DNA from: an uncultured Acetobacteraceae bacterium
GTDB lineage: Bacteria; Pseudomonadota; Alphaproteobacteria; Acetobacterales; Acetobacteraceae
Assembly (NCBI GenBank): GCA_903839965.1
Contig: CAIMEK010000617.1
Location: forward strand, 1 to 22,193
Length of the DNA: 22,193 bases
Reading direction: 5' to 3'
Position numbers and translations under genes: made by a program. Below the pieces are notes generated by a model. That model saw nothing but the letters and a program-made list of their open reading frames with translations. It ran no database searches and was not told where the DNA came from. Below, piece by piece: positions 1-8,031 of the stretch. The first letter of the stretch is position 1, and every line of letters begins with the position of its first letter.

Positions 1-2991
1 CGTGGTGAAGCTGGCCGTGCCGGAGGCGGAGATGACCTCGGTGCCGCCGTTGATCACCGTGCCGGAGATCGCCGCGCCACCTGAGGACACAACCTGCGTG
101 CCGCCACTTACCGTGGTGAACCAGGCCTTGCCGCCGTCGGAAACAACCACATGGCCGCCCCACCCCACGGACGTGGAACTCGCCGAGCCGCCGGACAGGA
201 CGATCTCGGTGCCGTTGTAGCCAAGCCCGGTGGAAACGGTGACGCCGCCACTGGAGACGAAAACGGAGCCGCCGCTGCTCACCATGGCAAAGCTGGCGCT
301 GCCGCCGGCGGAAACGCGCTCGGTGCCGCCCCGGCTTACCGTGGCGGATACGGTGACGCCGCCGGCGTACACGGTTTCGGTGCCGCCGCTGCTCACCGTG
401 GTGAGGCTGGCGGTTCCACCCAGGTTGTATTCGATCGCGCCGCTGCCGATGACGATGTTGCTGGCGACCGATCCGTAGGAGGTGAAGCCCGCGCCGGGCT
501 GATAGAGCCAGATCCCCGCCGAAACGACCGTGCCGCCCGGGATGACCGTCGCGTCGACCGATGTGGCGCCCGGAATGACGACCAGGTATCCGCCGCTGCT
601 CACCACCGTGCCGCTGGCCGTCCCGCCGCTCGACAGGAATTCGATGCCGCCGCTGCTCACGGTGGTGGCGACGGATCTGCCGCCGGCGGAGACGAACTCA
701 TCGCCGCCGAAGACCACCGTGGTGCCGCTCGCCACGCCGCCGTTGGACACCACCTGCAGGCCGCCGCTGCTCACGATCGTGGCTTTGGCGAGACCGACCG
801 CGAATACGTTCTCGGTGCCGCCGCTTTTCACAGTGGTCGTGCTGGCAACGCCGCCGTCTGAGATGTCCTGGGTGCCGCCGTCGCTCACCACCGTGCCGCT
901 GGCGATGCCGGCGGCTGACACGATCTCGTAGCCGCCGCTGCTCACTGTCGTGAATGTCGCCGTGCCGTAGTCGGTGACGTACTGATGACCGTACCATTTC
1001 ACCGTGGCGGAAACGGCCTGGCCGCCGTCGAAGACATTTTGGACCGAACCGCTCAAGGTGGTGTAGCTGGCGGTGCCGCTGTCCACGTTCTGGGTGCCGC
1101 CCCAGCTTACCGTCGTGCGAAGCGCGGCACCCCCGAGGACGTCCTGGGTGCCGTACGGCGAGACGGAGGTGTTGACGGAAAGGCCGCCGCTGACGACGAT
1201 CTCGTCGCCGCCCCACAGGACCTGGCTGTAGCTGGTAACGCCGCCGGAGGAGATGGTCAGAACACCCTGGCCGCTCACGATGCTGTTGTCGGCCTCGCCG
1301 CGATCGGCAACGGTGACGTGGCCGCCTGACTTGACCACGGTGGCGGAGCTGTAGCCGCCGGAGGAAACGATCTCCGCTCCACCGCTGCTCACTCGGGTGA
1401 AGTTGGCATCGCCGCCGGAGGAGACGACCTCCAACCCGCCACTGCCCACCGAGGTGTAGAACGACGTCCCCAGGGAGGAAACGACCTCGGTGCCGCCGTT
1501 GGCCACCGTGATGGACATGGTCCAGCCGAACGCCGATGCGGTCTCCACCCCACCGCTGTTCACCGTGGTGTAGAAGCTCTCGCCGCCGGAAGAGACGACC
1601 TCGGAGCCGCCGTTGTTGACCGTGGTGTACGTGGCCCAACCGCCCGACAACACCACCTCGGAGCCGCCGCTGCCCAGCGTGGCGGCGGAGGTCACGCCGC
1701 CTGAAAGCACCACCAGGCCGCCATTGCCCACCGTGGTGGAGATGGCCGCGCCGCCGGCGTAGGCAATCTCGATGCCGCCGCTGTTCACCGCAGTGAAGCT
1801 GGTGGTGCCGCCCAGGTTGTACTCGATCGCGCCGCTGCCGATGTCGATGTTGCTGGCGGTCGATCCGTACGAGGTGAATCCCGAATCGGGCTGATAAAGC
1901 CAAATTCCCGATGAGACGACAGTTCCCGCGCCGCTTTCGCCGACCACCTCGGCGCCCGGCGTGGCCACCAGATAGCCGCCGCTGTTCACCACCGTGCCGC
2001 TGGCAATGCCGCCGGACAGGACGATTTCAATGTCGCCGCTGTTGACCGTGGTGTCGATCGACAGGCCACCGGACGAAACGATCTGGAAGGCGCCGCTGTC
2101 CACCGTGGTACCGCTGGCAATGCCGCCCGCGGAGATGAGCTCGTAGCCGCCTGGATTGACCTTCGTCGCGAACGATCTGCCGCCAGTCAAAATGATCTGA
2201 TAGCCCCCGCTGTCCACCAGGGTCGCGCTGGCCACACCGCCGGCAGAGACAACTTCCACGCCGCCGCCGCTCACCTCGGTGCCGTCGGTCCTGCCCCCCG
2301 AGGAGATGAATTCCGAGCCGCCGCTGCTCACGATGGCGCCGCTTGTCGTGCCGGCGGAAAGCACCCGCTCGGCGCCGCCGCTGCTCACCACGCTGGCACT
2401 GGTGATGCCACCCCCGGCCACGCTCTCCGTGCCGCCTCGCACCCAGGTGCCGCTGGTGGTGCCGTTCACCAGTTCGCGGCCGCTGAGCGTCTCCCCGACC
2501 ATCGTCGCATTCTGCTCCACGAGCGCATAGCCGCCGCTGAGCACGACGGTGCTGCTGGCGACGCCCCAAAAGCCAAGTTGCTGGGTGCCGCCGTTGCTTA
2601 CGATGGTTGCGATGGCGGTGCCGCCGGACCATACGGCCTGGGTGGCGCCACCGCTGCCGACGACGGTATTAACGGCTGAGCCGCCGGACCAGACCGACTC
2701 GTACCCCGCATTGGCCAGCATGGTGCCGCTGGCTATGCCGCTGATATTGTCCCAGCCCGCGCTGCTCACCACCGTGCCGTAGACAACGCCACCATGGCCC
2801 ACATGCATGACACCGCCGCTCGTCAGCACCGTGTCGACGGCCTGGCCGGCAGGGAATATGTCCATGTAACCGTTGCTGGTCACCGCGGTGCTGACAGCCG
2901 TACCGCCGCCGAGCACGTTCAGAACAACGTCCGAACCAATGGTCAAATTGGCGCTGACCACTCCGGAGTTCACAACGATCGTCGTCGTCAT
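1..2991 (-). CDS. AIDA-type strand-loop-strand repeat protein, surface or secreted (3' end outside the window)
   Basis: The minus frame from the ATG at 2991 stays open to the window edge, giving 997 codons with no stop. The product is almost entirely degenerate repeats of about 19-20 residues of the form xTxVxSGGxExVxSGGxAx, the beta-solenoid repeat of AIDA-I/TibA autotransporter passengers. It begins MTTTIVVNSGVVSANLTIGS and enters the repeats at once, with no hydrophobic signal peptide. A GAGGGA ribosome site lies about 10 nt before the ATG. The upstream gene on the same strand, 78 nt away, is a TibC/Aah-type O-heptosyltransferase, so the Ser/Thr residues in the repeat loops are probably glycosylated (inference from known AIDA-I/TibA biology). 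The C-terminus, which would be a beta-barrel, a Hint domain or another export signal, lies outside the window. Repeats are well diverged at DNA level. The repeat family is certain; the export route is not known. Confidence 0.88.
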   Translation of the reverse strand, partial: MTTTIVVNSGVVSANLTIGSDVVLNVLGGGTAVSTAVTSNGYMDIFPAGQAVDTVLTSGGVMHVGHGGVVYGTVVSSAGWDNISGIASGTMLANAGYESVWSGGSAVNTVVGSGGATQAVWSGGTAIATIVSNGGTQQLGFWGVASSTVVLSGGYALVEQNATMVGETLSGRELVNGTTSGTWVRGGTESVAGGGITSASVVSSGGAERVLSAGTTSGAIVSSGGSEFISSGGRTDGTEVSGGGVEVVSAGGVASATLVDSGGYQIILTGGRSFATKVNPGGYELISAGGIASGTTVDSGAFQIVSSGGLSIDTTVNSGDIEIVLSGGIASGTVVNSGGYLVATPGAEVVGESGAGTVVSSGIWLYQPDSGFTSYGSTASNIDIGSGAIEYNLGGTTSFTAVNSGGIEIAYAGGAAISTTVGNGGLVVLSGGVTSAATLGSGGSEVVLSGGWATYTTVNNGGSEVVSSGGESFYTTVNSGGVETASAFGWTMSITVANGGTEVVSSLGTSFYTSVGSGGLEVVSSGGDANFTRVSSGGAEIVSSGGYSSATVVKSGGHVTVADRGEADNSIVSGQGVLTISSGGVTSYSQVLWGGDEIVVSGGLSVNTSVSPYGTQDVLGGAALRTTVSWGGTQNVDSGTASYTTLSGSVQNVFDGGQAVSATVKWYGHQYVTDYGTATFTTVSSGGYEIVSAAGIASGTVVSDGGTQDISDGGVASTTTVKSGGTENVFAVGLAKATIVSSGGLQVVSNGGVASGTTVVFGGDEFVSAGGRSVATTVSSGGIEFLSSGGTASGTVVSSGGYLVVIPGATSVDATVIPGGTVVSAGIWLYQPGAGFTSYGSVASNIVIGSGAIEYNLGGTASLTTVSSGGTETVYAGGVTVSATVSRGGTERVSAGGSASFAMVSSGGSVFVSSGGVTVSTGLGYNGTEIVLSGGSASSTSVGWGGHVVVSDGGKAWFTTVSGGTQVVSSGGAAISGTVINGGTEVISASGTASFTT
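421..516 (-). repeat. Non-canonical spacer module inside the AIDA array, copy 2
   Basis: On the minus strand this segment encodes a module with IWLYQPGAGFTSYG, then ASNIVIGSGAIEYNLGG, which does not fit the usual solenoid repeat. A near-identical segment lies at 1813-1908, exactly 1392 bp (464 codons) away in the same frame. The residues just N-terminal to each copy (a GGYLV..PGA element and then GTVVS.G) are also alike, so the conserved module is about 60 residues long. Its role is unknown. It may mark a domain boundary within the passenger. Confidence 0.75.
1813..1908 (-). repeat. Non-canonical spacer module inside the AIDA array, copy 1
   Basis: This is the N-terminal partner of the module at 421-516. 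It encodes IWLYQPDSGFTSYG, then ASNIDIGSGAIEYNLGG. The two copies differ at few positions, whereas flanking repeats have diverged much more. That points either to a segmental duplication of a block of about 464 codons or to a module kept under selection. Confidence 0.75.
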
Positions 2992-3028
2992 GGTCTTGGT
3001 GTTCCCTCAGGTCGACGGTATGGGCAGA

Positions 3029-3055
3029 GGCATCGGCAGGCAGGGGTGCGATGCC
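3029..3055 (-). other. Small inverted repeat between the heptosyltransferase and AIDA-repeat genes
   Basis: The 78-nt intercistronic gap contains perfect 7-bp arms (GGCATCG and CGATGCC) around a 13-nt loop. There is no T tract, so it is unlikely to be a full terminator. It could tune expression of the downstream, much longer gene, or be chance in GC-rich DNA. Confidence 0.25.
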
Positions 3056-3069
3056 GTCGGACGGGCGGC

Positions 3070-4305
3070 CTACTTGCGGAAGCCCGGAATGCGTTCGATG
3101 GTCTGGCGTACCTGCGCCGACGTGATCAGCCGCGTGCACTCGAACTGCCGCGGCGTGCCGGCATGGCGCGGGCACCACAGGAAATCCTTGTGGTCGAACC
3201 GCAGCTTCGGGTCGTTCCAGCAACTGTTGCAGGCGTGCCAGTTGATCACCCGGTACGGCGTGGCGAACTCGTTGGTCGGGTGGGTGAAGCCGGCGATCAC
3301 CACCACCGGCGTGCCGACCGCCCAGGCCAGCCACGACAGGCCGCTCGTCAACCCCACGAAGAACGCGGCGTGGCGCAGCCAGCGCGCCCGTTCGGCCAGC
3401 GGATGGTCACCGGTCTGGTCCTCCGCCCCGTGCGGAATGTGGTTCCACACCAGCCCGGCGCCATGCACCGGCTTGCGGTCGATGCAGACCACGCGGTAGC
3501 CGGCCGCCTTGAGGAAGTCGATGATCTCGTGCCAGCCGGTCGGGTTATTCCAGTACTTGCACTGGGTGGTGCTCTGCACGGCGATGCACACGTAGGGCTC
3601 GGCGAGCGGCGGTCCGTCGTCGGCATAGGCGATGCGCGGCGCCACCTCGGTGGGATCGACGCCGAGGATATAGCCGGCGGTGCGGTGCAGCCCGACCATG
3701 CGGAAGTCGGTCGGCTGCCAGATGCAGTCCGTGTCGTCGAAGAACAGGCCCATGCAGTAGGTGGCGTAGAACTGCTCGGCGCGCACCTGCTCGTGGGTGA
3801 CGAAGGTGATGTCGGGCCAGGCGTCGCGGAACAGTTCGATGAGCGGCTCCGCCATGGCGCAGGTCAACCGGCAATTGTGACGCTGCTGGAACTTCACCGC
3901 ATACGGGAACCAGCCCAGGGTGTCGCCGATCGTGCCGACCGGGAACTGGATCAGCACGTCGCGGCCGGTGGCGTCGTAGTCGTGCGTCAGCAGCGGCTCG
4001 CCGTGGTCCCACACCTCGATGCGGAAGTGGATGTACCAGCGTTTGGCGCTGTTGACGAAGGCGCCCTTGTTTTCCGACTCGAACAGGATGTTGCCGGTGT
4101 CGAGGTCGCGCAGGCGGATGCGCCAGTCGCCTTCCGGCAGCACCACCCGGCAGCCCAGGTTGAAGTCGAACCTTATATCCTTGGGGCCCTGTTGCGTCGG
4201 CCGCTCGGCGGGCGGGGGGTAGGCGGGCTTGGCCGGGGTCTCCGCCGCCTCGGCGCGGGTGGAGGAAACGTCCGGCCGTTCCGGCTGGGCAGCAGACTCA
4301 TCCAT
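3070..4305 (-). CDS. Autotransporter strand-loop-strand O-heptosyltransferase (TibC/Aah, BAHT family)
   Basis: The 411-residue product matches the bacterial autotransporter heptosyltransferase family, in which TibC and Aah transfer heptose from ADP-heptose to Ser/Thr in AIDA-type repeats in the cytoplasm. Residues 1-40 are a Pro/Ala-rich low-complexity lead. The conserved region starts near residue 42 (KDIRFDFNLG). A GT-B-like C-terminal half includes VGLTSGLSWLAWAVGTPVV (about 317-335). The family's four-cysteine metal site is intact: C359 and C362 (HACNSCW), C378 (LWCPRH), C390 (QFECTR). In TibC these cysteines bind iron and hold the dodecamer together. The ATG at 4305 is chosen because homology begins just after it. 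The frame extends to an ATG at 4656, but that stretch reads as low-complexity sequence unlike the family. It is the first gene of a cassette with the AIDA-repeat gene 78 nt downstream. Confidence 0.9.
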   Translation of the reverse strand: MDESAAQPERPDVSSTRAEAAETPAKPAYPPPAERPTQQGPKDIRFDFNLGCRVVLPEGDWRIRLRDLDTGNILFESENKGAFVNSAKRWYIHFRIEVWDHGEPLLTHDYDATGRDVLIQFPVGTIGDTLGWFPYAVKFQQRHNCRLTCAMAEPLIELFRDAWPDITFVTHEQVRAEQFYATYCMGLFFDDTDCIWQPTDFRMVGLHRTAGYILGVDPTEVAPRIAYADDGPPLAEPYVCIAVQSTTQCKYWNNPTGWHEIIDFLKAAGYRVVCIDRKPVHGAGLVWNHIPHGAEDQTGDHPLAERARWLRHAAFFVGLTSGLSWLAWAVGTPVVVIAGFTHPTNEFATPYRVINWHACNSCWNDPKLRFDHKDFLWCPRHAGTPRQFECTRLITSAQVRQTIERIPGFRK

Positions 4306-4643
4306 CCTGAAGCCAATCCGAATACTGTTTGGTACGGCTCTGTAAGCATCCCGCACGCCGGCCGTCAAACGGCACGCATGCCGGTTTCTGATACGCCCCT
4401 TCGCCTTCATGCGTCCAGATGGATACGCGCGTTGCTCGCCCCCGGGTTCGCCGGACCGCGCGCGTGACTGATCGTGCAGCCATGATGGGTACAGGAGGCT
4501 GAGTCCCGGGCCGGCAGGCAAACGCGCTGGTGGCAGCGCCTGCGGGGCGGTGTAGCCTGCGGCGCTGCCAGCCCGCGGGGGTCCGGCGAAGGAGAGAGTG
4601 TGCGCCCGATGCGTTTGCCGGCCCGCCCGGGAAGGACTTGCCG
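4306..4643. other. Divergent intergenic region with an inverted repeat (4531-4570)
   Basis: These 338 bp separate the minus-strand heptosyltransferase from the plus-strand DMT permease and should hold both promoters. No protein here resembles a known family. The one clear structure is a perfect 10-bp inverted repeat, TGGCAGCGCC at 4531-4540 and GGCGCTGCCA at 4561-4570, with a 20-nt loop. It would lie in the 5' leader of the DMT gene about 75 nt before its start. No confident -35/-10 pair was found. Confidence 0.4.
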
Positions 4644-5534
4644 GTGAGCCCCGCAAGCCGCCTCAACGCCGTTCCCGCCCGCCCGCAGGAGGGGCTGGCC
4701 GGCATCGGCATGATGGCCCTCAGCGTGGCCGTGTTCGCCGGCTCCAATGTGATCGCGAAATGGCTGGTGATGGACTGCCCGGTCGGTGAGACGTTGTTCG
4801 TGCGCTGCGTCGTGACGCTGATGCTGCTGTTGCCGTTCCTGCGCCGACATGACCTCCTGGTCGTCTGGGCGGTCGGGCGCCCCTGGCTGCACCTGCTGCG
4901 TCTGGTCGGCGGCTCGCTCGACTCGATCTGCTACTACTGGGCCATCACCGTGCTGCCGCTGGCCGATGCGTCGGCCATCTACCTGGCCGCCCCGATCTGC
5001 GTCACCGGCCTCTCGGCGCTGTTCCTGGGCGAACGGGTCGACTGGCAGCGCTGGGCGGCGGTGCTGGTGGGCTTCGCCGGCGTGCTGATCGCGCTGCGGC
5101 CGGGCGGGGCGACCCTGTCGGTCTATGCACTGGTGGCACTGGCGGGCACCGTGTCGTATTCGGCATCGGTGGCCGCCACGCGCCGGCTGCGCAAGGTGCC
5201 GAACATCGTGCTGGTGGCCAGCCAGGTGATGGGGGTGCTGGTGTTCACCGGCGCCACCGCCGGCGGTTGGGTTTGGCCCAGCTTCACCCAGGCCGGACTG
5301 CTGGTGGCGGTCGGCGTGTTGTCGATGGGCGGCTTCCTGTTCCTCAACCGCGGCCTGCAACTGGCGCCCGCCTCGGTGGTCACGCCGCTGCAGTACACCG
5401 GCATCGTCTGGGCCGGGGTGCTGGGCTACCTGGTGTTCGGCGACGTGCCGGGCGCCTCGACGCTGGCCGGGGCGGCGGTGATCATCGCCGCCGGCGCATT
5501 CATCGTGCTGCGCCAGCGCCGCGCGGCGCTCTGA
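4644..5534 (+). CDS. EamA/DMT-family inner-membrane permease
   Basis: The 296-residue product is the usual length for a ten-helix drug/metabolite transporter with two EamA repeats. The first repeat runs roughly over residues 12-145 and includes RLVGGSLDSICYYWAI, PLADASAIYLAAPI and LFLGERVDW, typical of the S-adenosylmethionine/RhaT-like branch of EamA proteins. The second runs from about 150 to 290, with LAPASVVTPLQYTGIVWAG and the final helix before RQRRAAL. I chose the GTG at 4644 because GGAAGGA sits about 8 nt upstream and the membrane domain starts 20 residues later. The in-frame ATG at 4530 would add an Arg/Cys-rich extension unlike the family. The substrate cannot be told from the sequence. 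The gene ends 10 bp from the convergent aapM stop. Confidence 0.85.
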   Translation: MSPASRLNAVPARPQEGLAGIGMMALSVAVFAGSNVIAKWLVMDCPVGETLFVRCVVTLMLLLPFLRRHDLLVVWAVGRPWLHLLRLVGGSLDSICYYWAITVLPLADASAIYLAAPICVTGLSALFLGERVDWQRWAAVLVGFAGVLIALRPGGATLSVYALVALAGTVSYSASVAATRRLRKVPNIVLVASQVMGVLVFTGATAGGWVWPSFTQAGLLVAVGVLSMGGFLFLNRGLQLAPASVVTPLQYTGIVWAGVLGYLVFGDVPGASTLAGAAVIIAAGAFIVLRQRRAAL

Positions 5535-5544
5535 AGGGCCCCGC

Positions 5545-6714
5545 TCAGCGGATGTGGCCGTGGCTGAACTCGCGCTCCAGGCCGCGGCTGTACTTCGACA
5601 TGGCGAAGCAGAACACGAAGTAGATCGCCCCGAGCATGAGGTAGATTTCGATGGCGAACCCTTGCCAGCGCGGATCGGTCATCGCCACCTTGCCGGAAGT
5701 CAGCAGATCGAAGATGCCGATGATCAGCACCAGCGAGGTGTCGCGGAAGAAGCTGCAGAAGTTGTTCACCAGCGGCGGGATCACCGTGCGCAAGGCCTGC
5801 GGCAGGATCACCAGCCCCATCGTCTTCCAGTAGGAAAGGCCAAGCGCGTCGGCGGCGTCGTACTGGCCCCTTGGCAGCGACTGCAGGCCGCCACGCACCA
5901 CTTCCGCCAGGTAGGCGCCGGCGAACAGGATGTAGGCCACCTGGGCGCGCAACAGCTTGTCGGGGTTCAGCCCCACCGGCATGAACAGCGGGAACATCAC
6001 GCTGGCCATGAACAGCAGGCTGATCAGCGGCACGCCGCGGATCAGCTCGACATAGACCACGCACAGCCAGCGGACGATGGGCATGCTGCGGGCGCGGCGG
6101 CCGAGCGCCACCAGCACGGCGAGCGGAAACGCGAATGCCAGCCCGAAGGTCGCCAGCATCAGCGTGATCGGCAAGCCGCCCCACTGGTCGAGCGACACGA
6201 AGCTCAGCCCGAACACGCCGCCCCACATCAACACGCCGCACACGGCCAGCGTGCCAAGCCAGATCAGCACCAGCTCCCAGCGCCAGAACCGGCGCCACAC
6301 CGAAATGCCGTAAAGGCCGATGAACAGCAGCGTGACGATGGCGGGCCGCCACTGCGCCAGGTAGGGGTAGCGGCCGAACAGAATCAGCCGGTACTTGTCG
6401 GCGATCACCGCCCAGCAGGCCCCCGCGCCGGGCTGGCGGCACACATTCGTATCCGGCCCGTTCGGCCCGGCGGGCACGCTCCACACCGCATCGACGATCG
6501 CCCAGCCGACGAAGCCGATGGTCCAGCGCACGATGAGGTAGAGCAACATGAGCGAGACAAGGCTCGACCACCACGAGCTGAACAGGTTGGTGCGCAGCCA
6601 CTCCACCGGGCCAAGCACCCGTTCGGCCGGACGCTGGAGCCTCGGCGCCGCGGCGGCGAGCGGAAGCGCCGCGCCGGCCCCGGTGGTCAGGTCCTCGCTG
6701 GCAGCAGGTGTCAT
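5545..6714 (-). CDS. aapM: General L-amino acid ABC transporter permease AapM
   Basis: The 389-residue product is the inner-membrane permease partner of AapQ in a polar amino acid uptake (PAAT) transporter. It shows the long N-terminal part with extra helices typical of AapM (RTNLFSSWWSSLVSLMLLY, about 40-58). The core His/Glu/Gln/Arg/opine-type permease domain then occupies roughly residues 185-380. The EAA loop that docks the ATPase reads DAADALGLSYWKTMGLVILP. The tail SKYSRGLEREFSHGH is also typical of the family. Its ATG lies 3 bp after the aapQ stop, so the two are translated from one message. No ATPase gene follows: the next gene is convergent and 10 bp away. Confidence 0.9.
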   Translation of the reverse strand: MTPAASEDLTTGAGAALPLAAAAPRLQRPAERVLGPVEWLRTNLFSSWWSSLVSLMLLYLIVRWTIGFVGWAIVDAVWSVPAGPNGPDTNVCRQPGAGACWAVIADKYRLILFGRYPYLAQWRPAIVTLLFIGLYGISVWRRFWRWELVLIWLGTLAVCGVLMWGGVFGLSFVSLDQWGGLPITLMLATFGLAFAFPLAVLVALGRRARSMPIVRWLCVVYVELIRGVPLISLLFMASVMFPLFMPVGLNPDKLLRAQVAYILFAGAYLAEVVRGGLQSLPRGQYDAADALGLSYWKTMGLVILPQALRTVIPPLVNNFCSFFRDTSLVLIIGIFDLLTSGKVAMTDPRWQGFAIEIYLMLGAIYFVFCFAMSKYSRGLEREFSHGHIR

Positions 6715-6717
6715 CGC

Positions 6718-7908
6718 TCAGCGCCCCACCAGCGCGATGTGGGCGTTGTACCAGTTCATGAAGGCACTGATCGTCAGGCTGATCGTCAGGTACACTCCCA
6801 TGATCAGCGCGATGCCTTCGATCGCCTGGCCGGTCTGGTTCAACGTCGTATTGGCGATCGAGACGATGTCCTGGAAGCCGATCGCCACCGCCAGCGAGCT
6901 GTTCTTGGTGAGGTTCAGGAAGTCGCTGGTGAGCGGCGGGATGATCAGCCGCAGCGCCTGCGGCAGCGTCACCAGGCGCAGCACCAGGCCGCGGTGCAGC
7001 CCGAGCGCCTGGGCGGCCTCCGATTGCCCGAACGGCACCGCCAGGATGCCGGCGCGGACGATCTCGGCGATGTTGGCGGCGGTATAGAACACCAGCCCGG
7101 CCAGCAGCGCGCCGTATTCCGGGCTGACCGAGCCGCCGCCCTCGAAATTGAAGCCCTGCAGCGACGGATAATCGGGCACGAACGGCGCGCCGAGCGCGGC
7201 CCAGACCGCCAGCGGCACGCCGACCATCAGCAGCAACGCCGCCGGCCAGACCGGCGGCTTGCTGCCGGTGGCGTCCTGCCGGCGGTGGGCGATGCGGTTC
7301 CACACCAGCGTCAGCACCAGTCCTGCCAGCCCGGCCACCGTCGCCCAGGTGTAGGCGGGCTGCCAATCCAGCAGCACGAACCTGATGCCGCGGTTGGACA
7401 GATACACCAGGTCGCCGATGTGCAGCGCCTGGCGGGGGCCGGGCAGGTTCTGCAGCACCAGGTACCAGAACAACAGCTGCAGCAGCACCGGCAGGTCGCG
7501 CATCACCTCGACGTAGGCAGCGGCCAGCCGCGACAGCAGCCAGTTGTGCGACAGCCGGGCGATGCCGATCATCGTGCCGAGGATGGTCGCCAGCACGATG
7601 CCGACGATGGCCACCCTCAGCGTATTGAGCACCCCGATAAGCAGCGCGCGCCCATAGGTGCTCACCGCGGGGTTGTAGGGCAGCATCGATTCGCCGATCG
7701 GGATGCCGGCGGTGCGGTCGAGGAAGGCAAACCCGGTGGCGACGTGCCTCGCCTCCAGGTTGCGCATCGTGTTGCTGACTAAATACCAGGCAAGTGCCAC
7801 CACAATGCCCACGATGACGACCTGCCACAGCAGGCTGCGGATACGCGGGTCCGACCATGGCGAGTGCATGCGGCGGGCGGCGACGGGAGGGGAAGCAACG
7901 ACTGGCAT
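6718..7908 (-). CDS. aapQ: General L-amino acid ABC transporter permease AapQ
   Basis: The 396-residue product matches AapQ in length and features. These are an N-terminal helix (LLWQVVIVGIVVALAWYLV), the family stretch FAFLDRTAGIPIGESMLPY, a long internal insert between helices, and the C-terminal permease core with EAA loop EAAQALGLHRGLVLRLVTLP and PPLTSDFLNLTKNSSLA. The ATG at 7908 is preferred because it has an AAAGGA site about 11 nt upstream and gives family length. The frame is open to 8217, but the extension would overlap aapJ. It follows aapJ after 170 nt containing a strong stem-loop and overlaps nothing. It should form the heteromeric channel with AapM. Confidence 0.9.
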   Translation of the reverse strand: MPVVASPPVAARRMHSPWSDPRIRSLLWQVVIVGIVVALAWYLVSNTMRNLEARHVATGFAFLDRTAGIPIGESMLPYNPAVSTYGRALLIGVLNTLRVAIVGIVLATILGTMIGIARLSHNWLLSRLAAAYVEVMRDLPVLLQLLFWYLVLQNLPGPRQALHIGDLVYLSNRGIRFVLLDWQPAYTWATVAGLAGLVLTLVWNRIAHRRQDATGSKPPVWPAALLLMVGVPLAVWAALGAPFVPDYPSLQGFNFEGGGSVSPEYGALLAGLVFYTAANIAEIVRAGILAVPFGQSEAAQALGLHRGLVLRLVTLPQALRLIIPPLTSDFLNLTKNSSLAVAIGFQDIVSIANTTLNQTGQAIEGIALIMGVYLTISLTISAFMNWYNAHIALVGR

Positions 7909-8031
7909 GCGCGAAGCAGGGTCCTTTCGGGGTCCAGGCACGGTCCATGCCATGCAACGGCTGCGCCACGAGCCCGGGACGGACGTGCGGGGCGCACGGC
8001 ACAAGAGGCGGCAACCAACGGGAAGGCACGC

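Larger units (their letters stand above)
1..2940 (-). repeat. Coding tandem repeat array of about 57-60 bp (AIDA-like solenoid repeats)
   Basis: Read on the minus strand, the DNA repeats a loose pattern of ACC-GTG-GTG-AGC-AGC-GGC-GGC followed by a variable stretch and another GGC-GGC, once per solenoid turn. Copies vary in sequence and slightly in length, but every change keeps the reading frame. The array therefore evolves as a protein repeat and not as a recent DNA expansion. It explains all the long apparent reading frames on the plus strand and in other minus frames here. Confidence 0.88.

Noticed and set aside
1..2940. Regular DNA repeats that might suggest a CRISPR array or satellite
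   Set aside because: The repeats are degenerate, have no constant direct repeat with unique spacers, and keep a single coding frame throughout.
151..3334. Long open frames on the plus strand and in other minus frames across the repeat region
   Set aside because: They translate to Arg/Gly/His- or Pro-rich low-complexity sequence and are shadows of the GGC-GGC-rich AIDA repeat gene, which is open in a single minus frame to 2991.
4306..4656. Upstream extension of the heptosyltransferase to an ATG at 4656
   Set aside because: The extra 117 residues are Arg/Pro/Ala-rich with no family similarity. The conserved region begins near residue 42 of the shorter form.
5515..5530. Perfect 16-bp palindrome AGCGCCGCGCGGCGCT at the end of the DMT gene
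   Set aside because: It lies in the last codons of the gene, made of Arg/Ala codons in GC-rich DNA, leaves no room for a loop without breaking pairs, and has no T tract. It is not convincing as a terminator.
5554..7782. 742-codon open frame on the plus strand
   Set aside because: It is antisense to aapM/aapQ and reads as His/Gln/Arg-rich sequence with no domain. It is a GC-rich shadow.
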